Assembly: GCA_041687475.1 (NCBI GenBank)
Contig: JAWLBW010000008.1
Span: 1 to 34,298, forward strand
Direction: 5' to 3'
Length of the DNA: 34,298 bases
DNA from: JAWLBW01 sp041687475
GTDB taxonomy: Bacteria > J088 > JAWLBW01
Below, piece by piece: positions 8,086 through 14,669 of this stretch. The notes under the pieces are model-generated. The model did no database searches and was not told the DNA's origin. It saw nothing but the letters and a program-made list of their open reading frames with translations. The position numbers and the translations under genes are program-made. The first letter of the stretch is position 1. Every line of letters starts with the position of its first letter.

Positions 8086-9414
8086 TCAGGCGCCCAGATA
8101 GTTGCCGCCGCAGACGCGAATGATCTGCCCGTTCACGCCGGCCGCGCCGGGGGTGACCAGGAAGGTGATGAGTTCGGCCACGTCGACCGGCAGGCCGCCC
8201 TGACCCAGGTTGGCGAGACGGCGTCCGGCTTCGCGGGTAACGAGCGGAATGGCGGCCGTCAGACGGGTTTCAATGAAGCCCGGCGCGACACCGTTAACCG
8301 TCGAACCCTTGGCGGCGAACTTCGGGCCCAGGTTTTTCACTGCGCCGATGATGCCGGCCTTCGCGGCACCGTAGTTGGTCTGCCCGAAGTTACCGGCGAT
8401 GCCGGCGATCGACGACAGAAAGATGGCGCGGCCGCCCGGCTTCATCTTCGAAAGCGCGCCTTCGGTAATGTCGAGGGCCGCCTTCAGGTTCACGTTGATG
8501 GCCTGGTTCCACAGCTTGTTGTCCATGTTGGCCAGGGTCTTGTCGCGAGTAATGCCGGCGTTGTTGACCACGATGTCGAGGCCGCCGTGCTTGTCGGCTT
8601 CGGCCAGAATGGTGTCGACGGCGTCGGGGGCCGTGATGTCGACCAGCAGGGCGACGCCGCCGATTTTCCGGGCCACCGCTTCGAGCTCGTCCTTCGACTG
8701 GGGAATGTCGAGGGCGATGACCTTGGCACCTTCTTCGGCGAGGCGACGGGCGATTTCTTCACCGATGCCGCGGGCGGCGCCGGTCACGAGGGCGGTCTTG
8801 CCGTCGAGCGGCTTCGCCCACGTAACTTTCTTGCGGGGCTTGGCGGTTTTCGAGACGGTTACGACCTGGCCGTCGACGAAGGCCGAACGCGGCGAAAGGA
8901 AGAAGCGCAGCGGACCGGCGATATTGTGCTCGGCGCCTTCTTCCACATAAATAACATTGGCGGTGGCACCCTTTTTTCCGACTTCCTTGGCAACGCTCTT
9001 GGTGAAACCGGTGAGCGCGGCGGCAGCGGCAGCCGTTTCGGCGGGCGTTTCTTCGTTGGCGGCAAGGCCGAGCAGCACGATGCGGCCGCTCGTACCCAGG
9101 CGGCGAATGTTGGCGTGGAAGAATTCGTACAGGCGCTCGAGGTCGCCGACGTTCTTCGCATCGCGGGCGTCGTATACGAGGGCGTGTACCTTCTCGTCGG
9201 CGCCGGCGTCGCGGGCGCCCATCTCGCTCACCACCGTCGAAACGGCCTTATCGTCGAAACCGCCCAGCAGAACGGCGCGTCCGCTGAGTTCGTCGACCTT
9301 CCAGGAACCTTCGCCGCGCTCGAGCGCCTGCGGCATCGGAAGGGGCAGCCCCAGGGTCGAAATCGCCTTTCGCGCCCAGGCCTTCTGGCCGAGCTCAAGA
9401 AGAAAATCGGACAT
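8086..9414 (-). CDS. 3-oxoacyl-ACP/CoA reductase, long FabG form
   Basis: 442 residues, much longer than the ~245 of classical FabG. The C-terminal half is a complete SDR: TGAARGIG cofactor loop at 211-218, NNAG at 284-287, catalytic S335, Y348 and K352, and an end resembling VNGQIIRVCGG. The first ~200 residues form a degenerate Rossmann-like half without the glycine loop, as in the high-molecular-weight FabG4 type. In this locus it probably interconverts 3-hydroxyacyl- and 3-ketoacyl-CoA for the adjacent thiolase and the MaoC hydratase. An AGAGGAG ribosome site lies 7 bases ahead of the ATG. It is the first gene of the minus-strand operon and is divergent from tetR. Confidence 0.92.
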   Translation of the reverse strand: MSDFLLELGQKAWARKAISTLGLPLPMPQALERGEGSWKVDELSGRAVLLGGFDDKAVSTVVSEMGARDAGADEKVHALVYDARDAKNVGDLERLYEFFHANIRRLGTSGRIVLLGLAANEETPAETAAAAAALTGFTKSVAKEVGKKGATANVIYVEEGAEHNIAGPLRFFLSPRSAFVDGQVVTVSKTAKPRKKVTWAKPLDGKTALVTGAARGIGEEIARRLAEEGAKVIALDIPQSKDELEAVARKIGGVALLVDITAPDAVDTILAEADKHGGLDIVVNNAGITRDKTLANMDNKLWNQAINVNLKAALDITEGALSKMKPGGRAIFLSSIAGIAGNFGQTNYGAAKAGIIGAVKNLGPKFAAKGSTVNGVAPGFIETRLTAAIPLVTREAGRRLANLGQGGLPVDVAELITFLVTPGAAGVNGQIIRVCGGNYLGA

Positions 9415-9497
9415 GAATCGCTCCTCTGCAAGAGAAAAAATTTGCGGTCATCGGCGCTGCGGTCATTCAGGTAAGCGCCCGGACCATGCGAGGTCCC

Positions 9498-9535
9498 GCG
9501 TCAAGGCTCGGCGCTTATGGCAGCCGGCTTGACGC
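9498..9535. promoter_or_regulatory. 8-bp dyad GCGTCAAG / CTTGACGC in the divergent control region
   Basis: GCGTCAAG (9498-9505) and CTTGACGC (9528-9535) are perfect reverse complements 22 bases apart. Each contains the GCGTCA/TGACGC core that recurs in the palindrome at 9580-9595. It lies between the start of fabG (9414) and tetR (9611), so it may be a second, spaced operator for the minus-strand promoter. Confidence 0.5.
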
Positions 9536-9539
9536 ACTA

Positions 9540-9568
9540 TTGACCGATCGTCAGGTAAATGTTAACCT
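9540..9568 (+). promoter_or_regulatory. Likely sigma-70-type promoter for tetR-acyl-CoA dehydrogenase
   Basis: TTGACC (9540-9545) is separated by 17 bases from TAACCT (9563-9568). The -35 is near consensus and the -10 is moderate. Transcription would begin near 9575, placing the palindrome at 9580-9595 just downstream of the start. Confidence 0.5.
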
Positions 9569-9579
9569 ATCGACCGACA

Positions 9580-9595
9580 TGACGCAACTGCGTCA
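9580..9595. promoter_or_regulatory. Probable TetR-family operator, perfect 16-bp palindrome
   Basis: TGACGCA-AC-TGCGTCA is a perfect 7+2+7 inverted repeat ending 15 bases before the tetR ATG. Half-sites of the same core occur at 9498-9503 and 9530-9536. Size, symmetry and position next to a divergent TetR gene fit autoregulation, with control of the fabG-thiolase arm inferred. Confidence 0.65.
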
Positions 9596-9610
9596 GGACT
9601 CTTTCTTACG

Positions 9611-10237
9611 ATGACCATACGCACGGCCATACATGACGATATCGGCGCCCGCGAACGCATTCTGCGCGAGGCTACCCGACTGTTTGCCGTGCACGGCTAT
9701 GAAGGCACGTCGCTGCGCATGATCGCCGAGGCCGTGGGCATGCAGAAGGGCTCGCTGGTCTATCACTTCTCTTCGAAGGAAAACATACGCGAGGCCGTGC
9801 TCGACAGCCTCGTCGCCCGGTGGAAGGACGTGCTTCCGCAAATCGTTCTGGCCGCCGCCTCGGGCGAGAACCGCTTCGAACGCACCATAGCCGAGTGCAC
9901 CAGCTTCTTTCTCGAAGACCCCAATCGCGCCCGCCTGCTCATGCGCGAAAACCTCGACCACCCCGACGAGCTTCTTTCACGCGTGGCCGCGCAGCTCGAG
10001 CCCTGGCTTGAACTCGTCGCGAATTCCATTCGGCAGGGCCAGAAGGAGGGAAGCATTTACCCCGACCTCGATCCGATGGCCTACATCTGGGAGGTCGTTC
10101 TGCTCACCCTGAGCACCGTAACCATGATCGACCTCGCGCCGGGGCTGCTCGGCGAAAAGAAACACGATGGCGACCGGTTGGCGCGTGAATTGATACGCAT
10201 TGCGCGCACCAGCCTTTTCCGTCAAGAACCCGATTGA
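9611..10237 (+). CDS. TetR/AcrR family transcriptional regulator
   Basis: 208 residues. The N-terminal helix-turn-helix spans roughly residues 12-62, with ATRLFAVHGYEGTSLRMIAE, a VGMQKGSLVYHFSSKE recognition region and the usual helix-4 start. The remainder is an all-helical ligand-binding domain without a recognisable subfamily motif. In this setting the ligand is likely an acyl-CoA or fatty acid derivative, since it sits between a divergent fabG-thiolase operon and a downstream acyl-CoA dehydrogenase (next ATG 11 bases after its stop). The 196-base upstream region carries a perfect palindrome and repeated half-sites that are probably its operators. The ATG at 9611 gives a normal-length arm before the DNA-binding domain. 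Confidence 0.9.
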   Translation: MTIRTAIHDDIGARERILREATRLFAVHGYEGTSLRMIAEAVGMQKGSLVYHFSSKENIREAVLDSLVARWKDVLPQIVLAAASGENRFERTIAECTSFFLEDPNRARLLMRENLDHPDELLSRVAAQLEPWLELVANSIRQGQKEGSIYPDLDPMAYIWEVVLLTLSTVTMIDLAPGLLGEKKHDGDRLARELIRIARTSLFRQEPD

Positions 10238-10248
10238 GGAGAAATTCC

Positions 10249-12183
10249 ATGGCGAATTTTTACGACGACAATGAAGACCTCAAGTACTACGTCGACCGCG
10301 GCGTCGACTGGAAGGCGCTGTACGAGGCCACCGAATTCGGTAAGGAAAAAGGCTTCGCCGATGTCGACGAGGCCGTCGGCTTCTACAAGGACCTGCTGAG
10401 CCTGCTCGGCGAATTCGCAGCCAACGAAGTCGCCCCCCGCGCGGCGAAGCTCGATCGCGGTCACATGACGCTCGATGAGTCGGGCGAGGTCGCCGTTCCG
10501 CAGGAGCTGAAGGAGATCGAAGAAAAGGCCCGCGAAATCGAGCTGCACACCCTGCCGCTGCCCCGTGAATTCGGCGGCATGAACGCCCCGCTGCTTCTGT
10601 ATCTGCTGAACGGCGAGCTGCTGTCGCGCGGCGACGTGAGCGTCATGACGCATTTCGGTTTCCATGCCGGCATTGCCATGGCCGCCCTCATTTACTCGGT
10701 GCACGAAGGCAGCGCCGAACTCGACCTCGAAAACGGCACCATTCTCGACACCCCCTACCGCAAGGCCATCGAAGAGATTGCCCAGGGCAAGGCCTGGGGC
10801 AGCATGGACATTACCGAGCCGCATGCCGGCAGCGACATGGGCGAGCTGCGGTCGAAGGGCGAGCAGGACGCGAAGGGCAACTGGTACGTGACCGGCCAGA
10901 AAATCTTCATTACCTCGGGCCACGGCAAGTACCACTTCGTCATCGCTCGCACCGAAGACCCCAAGGAGAAGCCCGGTCTCGAAGGCCTCTCGCTGTTCCT
11001 TGTCGAAGCCTATGAGGAAGACAAGAACGGCAAGCGTAAGCGCGACACCGTGACGATGGGCCGTGTCGAAGAGAAGATCGGCCACCACGGTTCGCCCACC
11101 TGCCTGGTCAACTACGAAAAGGCCCCGGCCAAGCTGGTCGGCAAGCGCGGCGAAGGCTTCCGCCTCATGTTGCTGCTCATGAATAACGCCCGCATTTCGG
11201 TCGGCTTCGAATCGCTCGGCCTGTGCGAAGCGGCCTACCGTATGTCGAAGGCCTACGCCGAAGAGCGCCCCTCGATGGGGAAGATGATCGTGCACCACGA
11301 AATGGTGGCCGACATGCTCGACGAAATGTACACCGACATTCAGGCCATTCGCGCCCTTGCGGTAACCTGCGCGGTGAACGAAGAGCTGGCCCAGCGCACC
11401 AAGATTCTGCGCCTTCTGCATCCCGAAGGAAGCGAAGAGCGTAAGCGTCTCGACAAGATTGCCCGCGATCGCACGCAGCAGTCGCGCATGTACACCCCGC
11501 TGCTCAAGGCCTTTGCGTCGGAGAAGGCGGTCGAAATGGGCCGCAAGGCCATGCAGATTCACGGCGGTGTCGGCTACACCACCGAATACGGCGCCGAAAA
11601 GCTGCTGCGTGACGCGCTCGTGCTGCCCATTTACGAAGGCACGACGCAGATTCAGGCCCTCATGGCCATGAAGGACAACCTGCTCGGCGTCATGAAGGAC
11701 CCCAAGGGCTTCGCGGCAAACTATGCCAAGGCCGTGCGCGACGCCGTTACCGAACGCGACGAACGCCGTCGCGGGGTTGCCGTTCTGCGTAAGCGCACAT
11801 ATGACGCCATTCGCCATCTCATGACGAAGATCTTCGGCGCCAAGGTCAAGAAAACGGTCGGCCGCTCCTTTGCCGAGTGGAAGACCGAGTTCAAGGACTG
11901 GGATCCGAAGAAGGACTTCGGCCCCGCCATGCTGCATGCCGAGCGCCTGCTCAAGCTGCTTACCGACCTGGCCATTGCCGAGATTCTGCTCGAACAGGCC
12001 GAACGTCACGAAGACCGGGCCGAAGTTTTCGAGCGGTGGATGGAAAGGGCCCTGCCCCGCAGCCGCCAGATGATCTACGAAATCACCACGACCGGCGACC
12101 GTCTGCTGGCGAAGCTCAAGGCCGAAACGCCCGAAGATGCGGACGCGGGCAAGGCTTCGAAGGGTGAACCGGTCGCGGTGTGA
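10249..12183 (+). CDS. Acyl-CoA dehydrogenase, long form with C-terminal extension
   Basis: 644 residues from the ATG at 10249, chosen because GAGGAG (10236-10241) lies 7 bases upstream. A frame extension to TTG at 10234 has no such support. The family order is visible: N-terminal helical domain, the flavin-binding middle strand domain (AWGSMDITEPHAGSDMGEL and VTGQKIFITSG), then the helical domain with GRKAMQIHGGVGYTTEYGAE. The catalytic base is E463 in LPIYEGTTQIQAL, matching the Glu of medium-chain dehydrogenases. About 170 extra residues follow the core, as in ~600-residue bacterial acyl-CoA dehydrogenases of beta-oxidation. It oxidises acyl-CoA to trans-2-enoyl-CoA using FAD. Co-transcribed with tetR and ended by the terminator at 12209-12243. 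Confidence 0.94.
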   Translation: MANFYDDNEDLKYYVDRGVDWKALYEATEFGKEKGFADVDEAVGFYKDLLSLLGEFAANEVAPRAAKLDRGHMTLDESGEVAVPQELKEIEEKAREIELHTLPLPREFGGMNAPLLLYLLNGELLSRGDVSVMTHFGFHAGIAMAALIYSVHEGSAELDLENGTILDTPYRKAIEEIAQGKAWGSMDITEPHAGSDMGELRSKGEQDAKGNWYVTGQKIFITSGHGKYHFVIARTEDPKEKPGLEGLSLFLVEAYEEDKNGKRKRDTVTMGRVEEKIGHHGSPTCLVNYEKAPAKLVGKRGEGFRLMLLLMNNARISVGFESLGLCEAAYRMSKAYAEERPSMGKMIVHHEMVADMLDEMYTDIQAIRALAVTCAVNEELAQRTKILRLLHPEGSEERKRLDKIARDRTQQSRMYTPLLKAFASEKAVEMGRKAMQIHGGVGYTTEYGAEKLLRDALVLPIYEGTTQIQALMAMKDNLLGVMKDPKGFAANYAKAVRDAVTERDERRRGVAVLRKRTYDAIRHLMTKIFGAKVKKTVGRSFAEWKTEFKDWDPKKDFGPAMLHAERLLKLLTDLAIAEILLEQAERHEDRAEVFERWMERALPRSRQMIYEITTTGDRLLAKLKAETPEDADAGKASKGEPVAV

Positions 12184-12208
12184 CCCGTCGGCTCAAGTAT
12201 GCATTCGG

Positions 12209-12243
12209 GAGAAGGGGGGTGATAGCATCCCCCTTCTCTTTTC
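12209..12243 (+). terminator. Rho-independent terminator after acyl-CoA dehydrogenase
   Basis: GAGAAGGGGG (12209-12218) and CCCCCTTCTC (12229-12238) form a perfect 10-bp stem with a 10-base loop, followed by a T-rich tract. Confidence 0.9.
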
Positions 12244-12250
12244 TCTGCTT

Positions 12251-12274
12251 TACCCTGTGAGGGTAGGGTATACT
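12251..12274 (+). promoter_or_regulatory. Candidate promoter with embedded operator for the MaoC gene
   Basis: A TATACT -10-like box lies at 12269-12274, with only a weak -35 (TGCTTT at 12246-12251, 17-base spacing). The spacer is filled by a perfect inverted repeat, TACCCT-GTG-AGGGTA (12251-12265), followed directly by another GGGTA. A regulator bound there would block the polymerase, and a poor -35 would also fit an activated promoter. The ATG is at 12309. Confidence 0.45.
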
Positions 12275-12308
12275 GACCGTATTTCCCATTTCTTGCTCGG
12301 AGAGAAGA

Positions 12309-13199
12309 ATGAAAGTATCTCCCCTTTATCTTCGCTATCAGGGTCCCATGCTGTCGGCGCTTGGCCGCGTGGCCGTTGCCGCCGTGAAGGGCCCGAACAA
12401 GGAAGGTACGCTCGAGACGCCCGGCCCGGTTCTGACCGACGAAGTCGATGCGCGCCCCGACAACCTCATCGACGCCTACATCGCGTGGAGCGGCGGCAGC
12501 CACGAAAAATACCGCAATACGGTGCCGCCCCACCTTTACCCGCAGTGGGGCTTTCCCCTGCTCAGCCGCACGCTCGAAGATCTTCCCTACAAGCTCACGG
12601 GCGTGCTGAATCAGGGCACCCGGGTCGAGGTGAAGGGCGAGATACCCCGCGGCGTTCCCCTCAGACTGCGCGGCTGGCTCGAGAACGTCGAAGATGACGG
12701 CTATAAGGCCCGTATTCACCAGCGCCTCGTGACGGGCACCGCCGATAATCCCGAGCTTCTGATTACCGACGTCTTCGCCGTGCTGGTGCACAAGCGCAAA
12801 AAAGGCGACGGCGAGCGCCCCGTCGACAAGGAACAGTGGAAGGACGTGGGCGACTGGCGTGCCGGCCTGTGGGACGGCCTCGAGTTCGGCATTCTGACGG
12901 GCGACCTGAATCCCGTTCACTGGGTGCCGCCCTATGCGAAAATGGCCGGTTTCAAGCGGCAGATTCTGCACGGCTTCGGCACCTTTGCCCGCACCTGGGA
13001 AACCATTGCCCGCCAGAACCCGAAGAAGGAAATCGGCATGGCCGACGTGCGTTTCGTGCGTCCCCTCATTCTGCCTGCCGAAGTATCCGTGCAACTGGGC
13101 GGCACGGCCCGGGTCAAGGAACGGCCCGTACGTGTCGTCGGCGCCGACGGAACCATCTACATGGGTGGAAGCTTCCGCCTCGACCAGCCGCGCAGATAA
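12309..13199 (+). CDS. MaoC-like (R)-specific enoyl-CoA hydratase/dehydratase
   Basis: 296 residues, about twice a single hot-dog domain. The C-terminal half has the hydratase-2 motif GILTGDLNPVHWVPPYAKMA, with catalytic D199 and H204, followed by RQILHGFGTFA. The N-terminal half lacks this motif and probably forms a degenerate hot-dog, as in double-hot-dog hydratases. The reaction is hydration of trans-2-enoyl-CoA to (R)-3-hydroxyacyl-CoA or the reverse. Together with the dehydrogenase, long FabG and thiolase nearby it completes an oxidation spiral through the (R)-hydroxy route or a polyhydroxyalkanoate-type link. It has its own promoter region after the upstream terminator and ends at the terminator at 13228-13261. 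Purine-rich GGAGAGAAG precedes the ATG. Confidence 0.9.
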   Translation: MKVSPLYLRYQGPMLSALGRVAVAAVKGPNKEGTLETPGPVLTDEVDARPDNLIDAYIAWSGGSHEKYRNTVPPHLYPQWGFPLLSRTLEDLPYKLTGVLNQGTRVEVKGEIPRGVPLRLRGWLENVEDDGYKARIHQRLVTGTADNPELLITDVFAVLVHKRKKGDGERPVDKEQWKDVGDWRAGLWDGLEFGILTGDLNPVHWVPPYAKMAGFKRQILHGFGTFARTWETIARQNPKKEIGMADVRFVRPLILPAEVSVQLGGTARVKERPVRVVGADGTIYMGGSFRLDQPRR

Positions 13200-13227
13200 C
13201 CACACATACGAAGACGCACCTTCGATC

Positions 13228-13261
13228 ACGCCTTCTCTTCACAGGGAAGGCGTTTTTTTTC
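13228..13261 (+). terminator. Rho-independent terminator after the MaoC gene
   Basis: ACGCCTTC (13228-13235) pairs with GAAGGCGT (13246-13253) over a 10-base loop, followed by eight T. It closes the beta-oxidation locus. Confidence 0.9.
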
Positions 13262-13492
13262 TGCCGTGAGGGGGGAGAACGACCGAAAGTATGGAGCAGT
13301 GCGTCAAGAGCATTCCGTAATTACCGCTTTGTGACACCGGCGTAACGCACAGCCTTATCTCACCAGAATGACTGCGAAATTTCACCAAGCCCGTGGGCGC
13401 ACGGTTTCCGGGTTGTCGATATGGCAAGAAAGGGGGAGACTGGCTATGCGCGACGCGTCACATTATTTTGTAGAAACACGGCTGTATACTTT

Positions 13493-13500
13493 GGTATGAT
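13493..13500 (+). promoter_or_regulatory. Extended -10 type promoter for the lipoprotein / tail-sorted protein operon
   Basis: The sequence TTGGTATGAT ends at 13500. TATGAT (13495-13500) is preceded by TGG, which fits an extended -10 (TGn). A second -10-like TATACT lies just upstream at 13485-13490. No good -35 is seen. The start point would be near 13507, giving a leader of about 170 bases. Confidence 0.4.
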
Positions 13501-13514
13501 CCGCACGTGTAATA

Positions 13515-13537
13515 AGGGAGTAACAACACGACTCCCT
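13515..13537 (+). promoter_or_regulatory. Leader hairpin AGGGAGT / ACTCCCT
   Basis: Perfect 7-bp arms (13515-13521 and 13531-13537) with a 9-base loop lie just after the presumed transcription start. A T-run occurs only 14 bases later, so this is not a normal terminator. It may stabilise the 5' end of the message or act in attenuation. Confidence 0.35.
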
Positions 13538-13613
13538 GGCTGACCGGGCGCTTTTTGCTGAGGAGAGGCGAACCCGGCTTTGTGGTGCGCAATTGCCGGC
13601 AGGGAGCGAGGGC

Positions 13614-13679
13614 ATGCGGTACAGGGTAAACATTGAACGGCCGCAGCCCGATGCAGCCCGAATAGAAGAGACGGGTTGA
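13614..13679 (+). CDS. Possible 21-codon leader ORF directly abutting the lipoprotein start
   Basis: ATG at 13614 opens 21 codons (peptide MRYRVNIERPQPDAARIEET plus a final G) and ends at TGA 13677-13679, in the same frame and immediately before the lipoprotein ATG at 13680. It has a purine-rich GGGAGCGAGGG upstream, which is at least as good as the site before the main ORF. Such an arrangement would couple translation of the main ORF to the leader. It has no recognisable family and may be chance. Confidence 0.3.
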   Translation: MRYRVNIERPQPDAARIEETG

Positions 13680-14669
13680 ATGTCGAAACGGGTGCCCCCC
13701 ATAGTCATGGTTGTGCTGGCCTGTGCCGCGGTCGCCGCCTGCACCCCTGCGGGTGAAAAGCCGGTGGCGCAGGCGCGGGAAGCCTCGGCACGTCCGACGA
13801 CAGATGCGGCCACGGCTCCTGCCGGCCGCTATGAAAGCTTTCAGGACGAACTCAACAAACGCTTCATCGCGGCAATGGAACGCGTTCAGCAGGCGTCGCC
13901 GCAGGTCTGGGAAGAGGGCGGCCTCACGGCGCTGCACTACCTTGAACGAGATTTCGGGGTCATGGCCGACGCCCAGGAAACGATTGCACGGGTTCTTCAG
14001 ATAGGGAACCCACTGCCGGGGCTGGTTCGCACCGACCCACGCGGCATTGCCGAGTCGCGACCGGTCGAAAACGGCATGAGCATGGAATGGTTGCGCGGGC
14101 GCATGCAGGGGCTGCCGTCGCGGCCATCCGACGAGGCGCTCATCATGCTTGCCACCATGTCTGCGGTTGCGCACTGCCTGCCCACCGAAGCCGACTACAA
14201 CGCACGATTCCTGCGGCATGTCGACAGGCTCGATTGGCCGGCAGACACCGAATGGGTCAGGCTCGGCCTCTACTCGGGGTTTGCCATGCACGGGTGCATT
14301 ACCGACGACGTTTATCTCAAACAGACCGAACCGCTTCTCGCGCCCCTGGTAAAGTGGCTGCGCAGTTCCGAACCCGGTATCGACCTGAAGGCCTATGTTC
14401 TGTTTGCCTTGACCGTCGGTGACCGTTTCTCGGCGATACCGACCGACGTGCTTCTTGCTTTCCTGCGCGCGCAACGCGCCGACGGTAGCTGGGGCGGCGG
14501 TGTGTTGGAGCGGCCGGCCGACAACCAGGCGGCGCTCGGCGCCTATGTCATTGCGGCCATGCTGCGCGCAGGCGGCTATACGCTGCCCCGTTACGATTTC
14601 AGGCTTGCCAACCCTGCACAACCGGCCAGCCGACTGTCTCAATCCGCCCGGGGGGAGGATTCACCATGA
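13680..14669 (+). CDS. Lipoprotein with toroid-like QxxDGSWG motif
   Basis: 329 residues. The N terminus is a lipoprotein signal: basic MSKR, a hydrophobic stretch and the lipobox V18-A19-A20-C21, so the mature protein is probably acylated at C21 and membrane-anchored. The remainder is largely helical, without a family I can name. Near the C terminus Q265-R-A-D-G-S-W-G272 resembles the QW-type repeat (QxxDGSW) of alpha/alpha-toroid proteins such as terpene cyclases, protein prenyltransferase beta subunits and complement-like folds. Only one clear copy is seen, so enzyme function is not claimed. The stop overlaps the next start (ATGA, 14666-14669), so it is translationally coupled to the large tail-sorted protein. 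Confidence 0.8.
   Translation: MSKRVPPIVMVVLACAAVAACTPAGEKPVAQAREASARPTTDAATAPAGRYESFQDELNKRFIAAMERVQQASPQVWEEGGLTALHYLERDFGVMADAQETIARVLQIGNPLPGLVRTDPRGIAESRPVENGMSMEWLRGRMQGLPSRPSDEALIMLATMSAVAHCLPTEADYNARFLRHVDRLDWPADTEWVRLGLYSGFAMHGCITDDVYLKQTEPLLAPLVKWLRSSEPGIDLKAYVLFALTVGDRFSAIPTDVLLAFLRAQRADGSWGGGVLERPADNQAALGAYVIAAMLRAGGYTLPRYDFRLANPAQPASRLSQSARGEDSP

Larger units (their letters stand above)
13262..13679. other. Intergenic stretch: leader region of the envelope-protein operon
   Basis: About 420 bases between the MaoC terminator and the first lipoprotein start. The first ~200 bases show no gene. The second half contains an extended -10 promoter-like site, a small hairpin and a 21-codon in-frame upstream ORF, each listed separately. 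No known riboswitch or tRNA pattern was recognised. Confidence 0.6.

Noticed and set aside
7936..9474. 512-codon plus-strand open frame opposite the long FabG
   Set aside because: The SDR motifs and a good ribosome site support the minus-strand gene only.
10222..12009. 595-codon minus-strand open frame under the acyl-CoA dehydrogenase
   Set aside because: The plus-strand frame has all catalytic motifs. The antisense frame is a mirror of its codon bias.
13299..13350. GTGCGT ... ACGCAC inverted pair as a regulatory hairpin
   Set aside because: Six-base arms with a 40-base loop in GC-rich DNA are likely by chance, and nothing nearby depends on it.
13538..13613. Leader region considered as a c-di-GMP or other riboswitch
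   Set aside because: The core sequences of known classes that I can recall are not present, and only a small hairpin nearby is clear.
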